Positions 26,047-38,000 of a stretch of DNA of 64,000 nt are shown here, piece after piece; the stretch's first letter is position 1; every line of letters begins with the position of its first letter. Position numbers and translations under genes: made by a program. Source of the stretch: Ascaris suum (lineage: Eukaryota > Nematoda > Chromadorea > Rhabditida > Ascarididae); NCBI GenBank assembly GCA_013433145.1, contig CM024187.1, positions 3,550,826 to 3,614,825 of the forward strand. Reading direction: 5' to 3'. A model generated the notes under the pieces. The model was not told the origin of the DNA. It saw only the letters and a list, made by a program, of their open reading frames with translations, and ran no database searches.

Positions 26047-29000
26047 TGGTTTTGCATTTATTTGTACTCATTTGTGCAAAATTCCATTTTCATAAGTCTC
26101 TTTGCGACCTGCATCATTGCAAGTACAGCAATGAATGGCGAGCCCCATTAGCGTTTCAGCCTATTTGTTAAGCTCCATTATCTCTTTCGTTGCATTCTGT
26201 GTGATTATGTGTTTATTATAATTGCAATAAAACGTGCAGCTAAATCACCCAATTATATGCATTCTAACTTTCTTTTTTTTTAATAGCGAAAGCGTTTCAT
26301 CAATGATTCTCTTCATTTCCACTCATTCTAAAAGTTAATCTGGCAAGCCACATATCGTTTACAGCATTTGATCATCATCAGTTTATGGAAAGTCAAGCGT
26401 TAAAAGACTATGGATGTGAAACTGAATGATGGTCGGAGTCAGCGTTGGATTTAATCTGTGAACGCCTCAGCGAACTTAACTACATGACGGTGCAATGCGG
26501 GCTGGTTTCGCGAATATGATGTTGTTTGTCTGCATGGTTTGAATGGCAGTAAAATGCAGTAAGATAGAGGAAGATATGTGGTGCTATTTTGGCAGGTCGA
26601 CGAGAAGAGACGGGGGAAGGACGGAGGTGTCTACTGTTGATTTGATGTCTTAGTATGCATATCTTTTATGTTAACGAGAGTGATGGCATTCGATGTGTGA
26701 ACGGCTTCTTTGTGACGCATAAATTTTTAATGATCGATTTTTGCTGGACCCTCAAAGAAAAGAGCTTCCCAATTTCCGGCCACTGTTGCTGTCGCAGAAA
26801 GAAGCAACGTTTTCCGGCTTTTTGGCATCGACTAATTTCGCCTCGTGGATGGACAAAGTACACACAATTGTGGGCCTGGTCGTTGCCCTTAGCGCCGCGC
26901 AATCGACCAACCGTTCACGCAGTTGCCTTTTGTTTTCACGTTTTCGCCGGGCCGGGTCACTTGTCAAGTTTCGTTCTTCTTTGAATGTCAATTTCCCCCT
27001 CTGGCTGGCACGTAGGAAATTGCTGAGTGATTGCCGGACAACAGACACTCCCACGTGCATCAACATCGCACACTTCCAGCACTTCACAACTGCCCATCAC
27101 AAAGTGCTTTTTTTATCGAAATTCCACCGCATTAAATATATTTAGTTAATTTTCTTTAATCGTCGCGTTCGTAGACGAGTGACGTTCGAAAATTACAGTT
27201 TTTTCTGATCTATGAAAATAGATGACGCTATCTGATTCAGCTATTCCGCCTGGAATATACGCTTTACACGTATTGCACGGTGCAATTAAACATCCAGGAT
27301 ATGTGGAGTGTGTATGTTCCCGTGTGTGAAGGTATTTTTTTGGACTGATAGAGACTGTGTGCTCATCACTTATCAGAGAGTGTTGCTCGCGCAATTATCG
27401 ACAAGTCTTTGAACGTTCACATTACTGCTTTTTTATTTGACTATGAATGGGGACAATTTCGATGGGCTTTGAAGCTGGAAGGATATTAACCTAAGTGCTG
27501 AAGTCACGTCCTTCTTCCCCTTCTTCCAAGAAGGTTTTTTACCATGAGGAAGCTTCTTTGGGTGAAAACACATATTAAACTATACTTCCGGCATTCCCCT
27601 CTCCACCTTTTTTCTTGGCCGTGTATCCTTTTATCACACAGTATTTGGGAGTGCTATAATGTTGGAAGACTTCGCCTGTAGCATGTCGAGGTGTAAATAA
27701 ATGATGGACTTGTTATGAGTAAGAAACTCATGAAAACATTCAGTAATTATGATAATGGATCAGCTGGCTGTAGTAGTAGGAGCGTAGGCTATAGCTTGTT
27801 GCAGCAAGCTCTAGCAGGAGCAGCAGGAATGGATAATACGCTCTGATGATTAGCGCTATGTTCGATTCGGTGATGTCGGCGGAAGGAAGATTGCTGCATC
27901 GATGTTGAGATGACTCTGAGGTCGTATGGCTTCGCATCAAAAGAGTGCTTCTTGCTCATTACGTTGTGTTTCTGTTGGCGTCAAGCGCTTTGCACATACA
28001 CAATCGTTGGATTTAATGTGGTGGTCATGCGCAATTGCCAACACTAAGGTCAATTCGTTTTACGAGAGCGAGCCAACGATTCGATTGTCTCCTTGGGTGC
28101 TTTGGCGTTCGCGTGAAATTTGTGGCGTTCGCAGCTGCTTCCGGATTATCCTCACTGCTTCATCCCAATTACTTCATCCAATAATCTCTGCCTATTCGAC
28201 ACCACTTCCCACTTCTTAGTCCAATCGACTAACAACAAATTGCTCAATGCTCACTTATAAAAACTAAGCGAACGGAGCGAATCTGTTGCTTGTGTTTCAT
28301 CTTTTCTTGATATGCTCTCGTTCGCTGTAATTTCTCGTTGCAACTTTCGTTGATATAAGAGGATACCTACTATAGATATGCAGCAATGCCACCTTTCACG
28401 TGCACCTTATCTTCAATTCTGTCCGACGTTAATGACATCATTCCAGCGAATTCTCAGATGACAGGTAACTTGCTGTCGAAAATCTTTTCCGGATCGGAAT
28501 TTAACAAAGCCTTTCCTTGTTCATTAACAAAAATGAAAAGTGGCATTGCGAAAAGTGATGCATGTTTTGTTTAGGTTCACAAACGACTGCTACGTTACAC
28601 ACAAAACTAGTTCTATTGCGTGAAAGGATTAAACAGCGGTAATTCAATTGCTCAGGTTCCACTCCATTCATAGATCGGTCATCACGGCAGCGTATCGTGT
28701 GGAAATTTTCCTCATGAAAAAATAAATTACAATAAAAAGAAGTACCACATTTTGTTGCAGCCTTTTGAATAGCACCAACCTGGAACACTGCCTGCAAAAA
28801 CTGATACTCTATCGCTAGAGAGTTCGAGCTCTACGAGCAAATCTTTCTTAAGCAGTGAACCTTTCAAATCTTCCAAAGCTTTCTTACAAATTCAAGAACG
28901 AAGCAATGCAAAACGGTTTCGTCGGCAGGAGCCTTTGATTAACCGGAATTGATGAAACTGTAGAACATTTCGCAACAGCGCGCTTTCATCGTGTATAGTT

Positions 29001-29989
29001 ACACACGTACGAGATGACTAATTCATGATGGAGTATTGCTGCGCCTCATTATATCTGTCTACTTGTAGTATGCAGTATTTCACAGGATGCCACATAAGCG
29101 CACGCGTTGAGGTGAATAACTGCAGAAGAGCTCACGCCTCGTTTCAAAAATTTATCGGTCGAACTACGATTGCTTAGTTGAAAATTGTCGGATTTTTTAT
29201 TTGCGTGGGTGCAGCGGATTGATGTTTCTTTTCTTGGTCGCTATAATTCAGTGTTATTGCCAAGACGCACAGTTGACTCAGTGGGCCAATATTTCATATG
29301 TTGTGTGCTTTTTATGAGGTTTTGAAATTTCTTCATTTTTATTCCTGCTAATTATCTCTTTAAAACTAGCTGACTCCTCAAACGAGTATTCATTTCTAAA
29401 CATTTGCTTAGTCCTCTTGAAGTCTGCTCATTTATCGTTTTTGTGTGCTCCTTTGAAATTCGCAAAATACATGCTTATTGCATGCATGCTTCTTTAGTTT
29501 TGAAGAGTACGTTTTGTTTTATTTCTTTGAAGAAAACAGTGAAGAGGATGAATAAGATAGTTGGAATAATTCTTTCTACAAATACAGCATGAGGATTCAT
29601 TCATTTTCATCCCATCATTTATTGCATACACTACTATGAACGATCGTTTTGTTTATTTGTTAAATCTAGCTGTTATTGGCGCAATGTTGATAGCACAAAG
29701 TCTATCGCATAGTGTTCGCTGCTCTTTCGCATTATCAGAATTTTCGTCTCGAATATTGTTGTTCTGTGAATAATGCTCGAAACTCTCTTCTTTCGCTCAA
29801 CGAGTCACCTCTATAATATAAATCTTTCATTATATGCATTCGTATCATAAGGGCATTTGCATTATATCTCTTAATCGATGCTTCATTTGCAAAATATGTT
29901 CCTGGAAGTTCGAGTCGATTTTCATGCATTTATTGAATATAGGCGATGCGTTTTTTTTTTCGCTTACTGCACCAATCAGTTTGGGTTCA

Positions 29990-29995
29990 TTTCAG
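29990..29995 (+). promoter_or_regulatory. 3' splice acceptor in the 5' leader of the Ig/FN3 gene (possible trans-splice site)
   Basis: TTTCAG ends at 29995, 16 bases before the ATG at 30012. Such an acceptor so close to the start is what spliced-leader addition or a 5' UTR intron would use. The mature 5' leader would then have 16 bases plus any leader. Confidence 0.5.
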
Positions 29996-30011
29996 CATAA
30001 GGGCGTATGCG

Positions 30012-31991
30012 ATGGGCAAGGGCCTACTCCGTGTTCTTTTGCTAGTAGTTTTGTTAGCGAATGTTGTCTGGAACGCCATCACAACCAAAGGACGACATTT
30101 TAGCGTTAACGAAGGCGAAAGCGTTGAACTTCCTTGCAACGTCAAGGATCTCAGTGAGTTACACGTTTTACATTTTCTTATGGTTCATCTAATTTCCTCT
30201 ACAGATGTCGCGACTGTAATGCGCCTTATTTCTAGCAATAATTTTTTGTGAATTGCAGCTAAACTCGATTTTGGATAGGCATATTTGATTGCTCCATACG
30301 GCGGCTCAAAGCGAATCAAATAAACATTAATCCTTTCAGCAATTCATTTCTCAGCTAGCGATCTGTTCATCCGCAAAAGGAAATTTACAGAACACAATTA
30401 CACATCTTTAAGCAAACGGCTAGAGATTTCATCAATCGACAAAGAGCGTTAGATGAGGAAATTCAACGAATGCATCCCTAAGGCATCAATTATCCTCGAG
30501 TCGACTAGATGGGCCATTTCGGCTGTTTTTTATATGCCGCCTCGAATGATGTAATAGCAACATTCGTTATGTTTTGAGATATTCCATTTTAAGATGATGA
30601 GGACACGGTTGTTATATGGAAGAGGGGCGATGAGATCATTTTTATGGATGAAGATGGAACGATTGACGATCAACGTTTTCAGTTGAATCGTGAAAACGAT
30701 GTAATTTTTTTTTTCGTTTTTCATCAATGGGTTCTTTCAGTTGATTTCCATAAAGTAAATAATGCAACATTGAAGTTCTATTTAATGGAACCAGCGATAC
30801 ATCGTCATTTGTTAAGGCTTGAGAAGAAAAAGAAAAGAGAAATGCTTATTTGAGAGGTGCTCTTCTTTATTAAGAAAAATAACTTACAAAAATGTGCTCT
30901 ATTTGTTTTCATTGTGAGTTTTTCGTGACAAATGTCTGTCAATGTCATGCTGAGTTTAGCCTTTCTTATTGAGATTCATTCTAGTATTATCTTCTAAGAC
31001 GTTATTTTATATTGCTTAATTTTTAAGCATATTGAATCTGTGCAAGTTTTGAAGAAATAGCCAAATTCTTCTGAACTCTACCTCGGAATTTTTTAATGGT
31101 CAATGAAAAACTATTCATCTATCGTCCCTCCATTTGCTTCAATAATCATCTCATATTCGCATAAGATACTAAACTCTCTATTTATATTTGTATATGCTCT
31201 TTCGCATCGATCAGTCGAAGTTTTCACATTGCGAGTGTCAGTGCACCGTGAAGCGCAAATTAAATCCGTCAATTTCCTAATGTAATTTGCTGTGAAACTC
31301 AGCTAACGTGAACGGTGTGAGATATTTACTTGGTGCCATTCGCCTTCGTAATCTTATTTCCTATTAATATGGCAGAAATTGTTGAGATAGTTAGATGCCG
31401 AAATGTGTTTCATCACAAACAATTGCAACAAACATTCGATTTCTTCATATTTCTTTGAGGAAAACAATTAAATAAGACATTTTAGTGACAAAAGAGCAAT
31501 GCGAATGATTGGCAGATTGTTCGTTTGCAGAGCATGTCGATCAATTAGCCGTTGTGAATTAATTCCGGAACGAGTTTTGTGAATGCATCACATATTTTAT
31601 CATTTTATTCTTTATTCGATAGGAATATGAAGTTTTTCAGAGAGAATTATATCCGAACGATTTGCCATGCATTACCGAAAATGAAATATCACTTCGAATA
31701 CCACTTCTATAAATTATCAAAAAAAAATTTTTTTTTCGTTCGCATCATAGTGACTCAACATTGTATATTTTCGGCAAAATTCGAGACATGATAATATTTT
31801 TTGATGAGATCTGAACGATCCGATAGATGGGTGAACGAACTAAAGGTTAATGCATTTCAGAATTTTACGTTGATAATCAACCGAGTAGAACCTTATGATA
31901 CTGCCGCATATGTTTGCTCAATCACTTCACCAGAAATGTCTATCACTCATCATCTTCAAGTGAACGGTAAATTATCCATCCTTCAGGAATG

Positions 31992-32089
<98 letters not shown>

Positions 32090-35000
32090 CTTACGTATAT
32101 AGTTGTGACACACTTAATGAACGTTTCTCATCTCAGAAAACTTAGCAAAGAAATGGAGGAATGTGTCCTCATTTCAGTTAAAATTGAACTAAACGGTTAA
32201 TTCGACACTTTTTAGGATTTAATAGAGCGCATTCGAGTTTCGAGTCTAATCGAGTTTTGCCTGTCGCCCGTCGTGATAGGCAAAACTCGATTAGATTGGA
32301 ATAGAAGATTATTCAATGAAAAATTGTACTTCAGCGTTTCAATCATCAATAATTCTTATGTCTTCAATAAGAGAACTCTGCAAGAAGGGCAGATATAAAT
32401 TTTGCTATATTCTGTAACGTAAACTACATTTCCAGTGCATCCATCGGTTTTGATCTCTCCCGATACGAGTCCGCTTTTGGTTGGTGTTGGTGAGAATGTC
32501 ATCATAAAGTGTTCTGCATCAGGAAATCCAACGCCGAAAGTGTCATGGTCTAAACAGGTGTGTTTTGTCGTTTTTTTTTAATTGGTCTAATTGCCTAAGC
32601 CCGAGATTGCTACTATGATAACGGTTTTATTGGGCGGAAGCTGTAATAGGACATTATTTTGTTGCAAGTGCACCTCAGTTATCAACTTCAAATTCCAAAC
32701 ATTCTTGAACGTGTTTCTGATCGTACTATACTTGTGATCGTTTGGGAATCAAATTGTATAAGTGACATTACTATTTGGAGCTGAGGATTGTTATCGTCGA
32801 AGCGTCCTTGCACTACAAATCTCATGCAGAATCGAAAACAATCTCGCACAAACTATGACGTTCGATGAGCCTGTAACGTTCGTTGATTTTGTGTCGCTGA
32901 GGGTAGCGCGAATTGTACTGGCTGTGAATTTCGCAATTTTAAGTGAGTTTTATCGGTATGCGAAACTCTTCCTCCTTCCCAGATGTCTCTCTCTGTGATC
33001 GTAGTTGTGATTTTGAATCACAAGCTATCTTTCAGAAGAATTTGCCACAAACAAAGGTTTAAATTCCTTTTCGAATCACCTAGTCATCTAAGCAACCAAA
33101 AAATCAGCCTATGCTATTTTGATGCCATTTATACAACGTCTGCTAGCAATTAGGTTAAATATGGATGATTTTTTTTTTGGAGGAGAAGAAATAAAAGAAT
33201 AAATCATGCTCATATCAATCACTAAAAGTAATGCAATTCAGAACGAGAAAATGCCCACTAGCGCGATATCGAAGGACGGTCAGTTGCGCCTCAAACATGT
33301 CACTTTAGCTGATTCGGGTATCTATGAATGTACTGCTTCGAATAACGTCGGTGCTGATGCACACGATACGATCGAAGTTCGCGTTCAATGTAAGTATTTC
33401 AGATGTATTCTCAGGTGTGATACTTTATAAGTGGAAACTTCTTTATTATGGATAATTGCAAGTATCACGACCGTTTGCCAATGCTTGAACAATTTATTTT
33501 AGTATGCCAAAAATAAGTTAGCACTTTTGGCTGTCTGAAGTGACATCTCTCGAAAAATTGTTGTACATCTCATTTTCGATGATAAATTATGTTTCAGTGG
33601 AAAATTTTTGTTTTTATTCCTCTGCACGATATGTGCAATACACATGAAACTAATAAGAACACTGGATGACCTTTTGGCGAGTAACAAATTGAAAGTCTTC
33701 GTCGTTAAAGCTAACATTTGATGCGCTAAGTCATACTTTCGCATGCTGCTGATGAAGGCTTTTTTTTTGTTTCGTGAGGTCAATATTTCAGTTGCTTAAC
33801 ACACACATACACGTAAAAAAAATGAAATACACAATAACCACCAATCAAAAGCATTTGCTAGCAAATGTGCACGAAAGGTTTGCAGTATGTTTGTGTGTTT
33901 GTGTGTGTATGTGTGTGTATGTATGTGTTATCTGCTCGGTAAGAGACGGTTTTTTTTTGCTTCGTTGAAGGATTGAGCGCATTTCACCTCATTTACACGT
34001 TTATTATTCGCTTTTAAGATTTTTGCTTCTATGCGTTCTTTGTTTGTTTGTTTTTTTTTTTTTTCTCAAATTGCATAACAAATTACGATCGTTTTTTTTT
34101 TCGCTCTCATGATTGATCAAGATACTCGTAGAGAGCATTTTCGATATTATGCTAATAAGAGGATGATGTGAGCTAAGAGAAGAAAAGTCGAAAAGAAATA
34201 GCATTTATTTCATCGTAGCTCATGCACAATTTTACGCAATAGTTTATTTTGAAAATATTTTGCGAGAGATGCTTGCGTAAATTCATCGGTCCGCAATGTT
34301 TATTCGGTCGCCACAAATTTTCCCCTCAGAGGTTCAGATGACATCGCCGTACGTTTTTTCGACACATAACAATGCAAATTGATGACCTTGCTACCATAAT
34401 CTCTACTCTCCCCTCTTCCTTCCATCCTTCGATTATGCGTATCTCTCCCAATACTCGCCTCCCCTCTTCTCTCCCCTCTCCCCTCCCTTTTGGTGCAGCC
34501 GGTGTCTCTCTCACAATTCAAGCGAAACTAGCGCATTTAGACAATGAAGTGCTTTCGTAACTGCAAAATTTCATCAATACGAAAAACATTTCTCTGCAAC
34601 TATCACCGTTTAAGAAAATTGCAATCTAATTGAAATAAGTTTTCACTTTGCACGCTGAATAAAAATTTAATCTGAGCGAGAGTTTTGTGAAATTGCAAAA
34701 GAACTGTTGACTACCTGTGATCGTTCTCTGATGCCATACCTTTATCATCATTTCATACACACTTTAAAGGATCAAGCATTGTAAAAGTTGCAAGTAGTGC
34801 TTTTCACAACATTTTTCGTTAGTAATAATGAATTGTGTAATTCATATTTTCAACTCGAAGAAGTGATCAGCACAAATATTTTTTGCAGAATATAATATTA
34901 TTTCAGTGATGTAAAAGTCGGATTGGCATTTCCGGTTTTTTTTTTTTTTTTTGCTCTTCTATTGTGCATTATGATTGCAACGCATGAACAAGCAACTTTG

Positions 35001-38000
35001 ATAACAAAATTCTTCTATGATTGCAGCTACTCGTTGCATACATTCGCTTATGTATATTATAACCACGCAAGATATACAGTATTACACCATGCAAATATAT
35101 TGCATCGAAGCCGAAACAAGAAATATCTATTAGTGAAATCATTTCAAGAATATTAAAAGCGATGATTTGCATTTAGTCGATTGTAAATCGAGAGAAATAA
35201 TTGCTGCAATAAAGATGGCAACTAATTGCAACATTGTGAACAGAAAAAGTTTTTGCTTCGATTCAAGAGTCAACCTCTATTATTTCATCTTCTGTTATGT
35301 GTGTTGCTCAATTTGCCGTGTGATCTAACATTGCGTTATTGTTGTTTGTTTTTTCAGCTCGACAACTCGGAACGCATGAACCCTGTGAGTTTTAAACCAT
35401 TTGCTAAACGATTGCACATTGCACGCATCTTGTCCTCTCTTTCCTTCATTTGCACTCAAAATTCCTATGCACTTCTCACTGTCAATACCTTATTGACCTA
35501 TTATTGTTCATGTTCTCTTCACTTATTTGTGTTTTTCTCGTTTTTTTTTGGTAAATTTATGGGAATTTAATCGTTTTCAGCGGTTATAATTTTTCTTTTT
35601 TTACAGGAAATCTGTTGGGCAAACTTTCGGATGTTGTGAATTTTAACATTCCTCAAAACTGAATCTTGCGTCATCTTTGCATTCGTTTTTCTCTCCTCTC
35701 TTGACCTCAGAGCAGTTTTTAACTTCCTGACCTTGGAACGAGGTCGGCTCACTGACGCTAAATTATGTCACTTTAATAACATATCCATTTAATAGGCGCT
35801 CTCAGAAATGCCATTTGCGGGTTGTCGAAAGAACGAACATTTTGGTGCGGCGGGAGCATTTACGGGCTAGACATGTCTCTATGTCAAGGCCAGTGACTGG
35901 TAACATATGGATACACGCACATAAACACGTCTGCCCTCAAACAGCATGCAGAGAAGCAACTAAATATTGAACTTTTTGCATGAATAACACCGTACTTTTA
36001 TTCATTTCGGTTAGGCTGCAAAAAGATGTGCTATATAACTACATAACACGAAGCAAAGTTAAAAACATCCACAGTGAAGTAGTTGGCGCATCGATTTGCT
36101 TAATGAGCAAAGTTGTTTGCTGGTCTGATTGGCGTGTATGCAACATTTTCTACAATTTATTGAAAGCTAAGCGAAGTGGGCACAAATATATTAGTATTAT
36201 ATTTACGCGATTGATGTACGTCAGCAATATTTCTGTCGGATGCGTATTTCACTGCTTCATCGAACGGCTACGGCTGTTGCTTTCTTGGGATGCATAAGTT
36301 TTATCCAACTTCCGTCAATTCAGCAGTAATTAGTTCTTGAAGTAAGTGAATGTAGCAATAAAATCATAAAAGGTTACGTAGAATGAACCTGAGGACAGCG
36401 TTTGCTAAAATAAACAGGCGTGGTACCCTATTAAGCGATAAAGGGGTTTCGCTGAAATAGCTGATTGGCATCGTTAATCAAGTGTTTGTAAAGAAGGCGA
36501 CTCAGGATGAGAGCAGATGGACAGCAAGGTGACGCCCTTCCAGGCAGTTTATTCTTTTTCCGGGTGCCGCGTTGTCAAATCTCGTCAAAGAATTATAATT
36601 ATTTGAAGGGCGAATATAATTCCCTAATGGCTTTGTGGGGTTATTAAATAGCATCGGGGCATGATGGTCATGTGACCCCATCACCCACTGTTAGCGACAA
36701 TCACTCTCTACCGTCATCTCCTCAGTCCTCTTCAAAACTATACCTTTTTTGCAAAGTTGATAGCAACAATGCCTTGTGTCTAGGAACATTCGACATTTGT
36801 TCATGCTTGTTTGCTTTGCATGCTCGTTACTTAATAAATCACAGAATGTAGGATTATATGCTGTTCGCCAAAGAGTAAAATAGTAGACTTCTAGTAGAAC
36901 ACCGTAGTGTAAAATTTTGGCGCATCTGTCCGAAATGTGATTTAATTTCATTTCATCAGATTCTGTAAATATTGCTCAAATGTGAAAATAAAAGTCTTCG
37001 ATGATTCAGTGGAATTTTATCCTTTCATAAATAGCAATGTTAATAGAACGAAAGGCTCTGCTAAAATTTTGTTGATGTATCATTTAAATGCCATCCACAA
37101 ATTTGCATTTAATTTTCCTCTTTGATACTTTCATCATTTACGAGCGCTTTCATCCAGATGGAGATTGCTCCCAACGGGATGCGCTTTACCACAATTCTTT
37201 ATATGTCGCCATGTTTGTTAAAATTGCTCCACTACGAGAAATAAAATCCACCATGTGCTTATCATTAGAACATGAAAACTCAAAGTCCCGACAGGTGTAT
37301 CGGATGTTATAAGGGGCGATAGGTAAAAGCATTTCCGACAAGCATTGTGCCAACAATAGTTCGTAAGTATGCATTAGCTATGAAAAGTGCGTTGTTCTGC
37401 GTTTAGAAATTATTCTTTTTTTTTTTTTTTCATTGCTGCTTGTGTGTCTCGATAATCGAGACGAGAGAAACCGAATTTATATAATTTTACATCACTTTAT
37501 TTAGCGGCACCTTGGGTTGATTCCGAGTACACATATTTACCGATAAGGCTTGATCATGACGTTAATATCAGCTGCAAATATAACGCTGAACCGGCACCAC
37601 AAGTCGATTGGCTCTATAATGCGTTCACAATTAACGTAAGTTTTGTTGGTTGCGAAACGTCACTACTTCCAATGCTTTATCATATCTCATTGAACGTCTC
37701 TAATAGTTTGTTGCTTCTTCATTAATACGACTATTCTAATTATTTCAAAGAAGCTTATATGGGATTTGATAAGCGACGAGTAGAACTGCAGTCTATGCGC
37801 AATGATGAGCGGATTGAAGTGACGTGGTTGAGAGATAGTGTCACGTATCGATTCTCAACAGTCAAAAAATTCAGAAATTCCACCGGTCGATGCGGTTACA
37901 CTTTGGTTTTTACGCCGCTGTTTTTGCTTTTCTTCTTGTTCTTCTTCATCTTCTTCAGATATTTCATGCTTTTTTCTTTCGTCTGCAGTTGTATGAACCG

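Larger units (their letters stand above)
23472..29989. other. No supported gene; likely upstream region of the Ig/FN3 gene
   Basis: I find only chance frames. GC-richer islands at about 24230-24470, 26740-27130 and 27920-28210 are open on both strands and may be regulatory DNA. Other contents are a long poly-T tract (24474-24508) and a tRNA-like pair of motifs at about 25977-26046. Confidence 0.45.

Noticed and set aside
26655..27145. Overlapping frames of 109-134 codons on both strands, one starting like a signal peptide (MDKVHTIVGLVVALSAAQS)
   Set aside because: Three frames are open at once, the remainder is Arg/Ser-rich noise, and no partner exon was found. It may be regulatory DNA.
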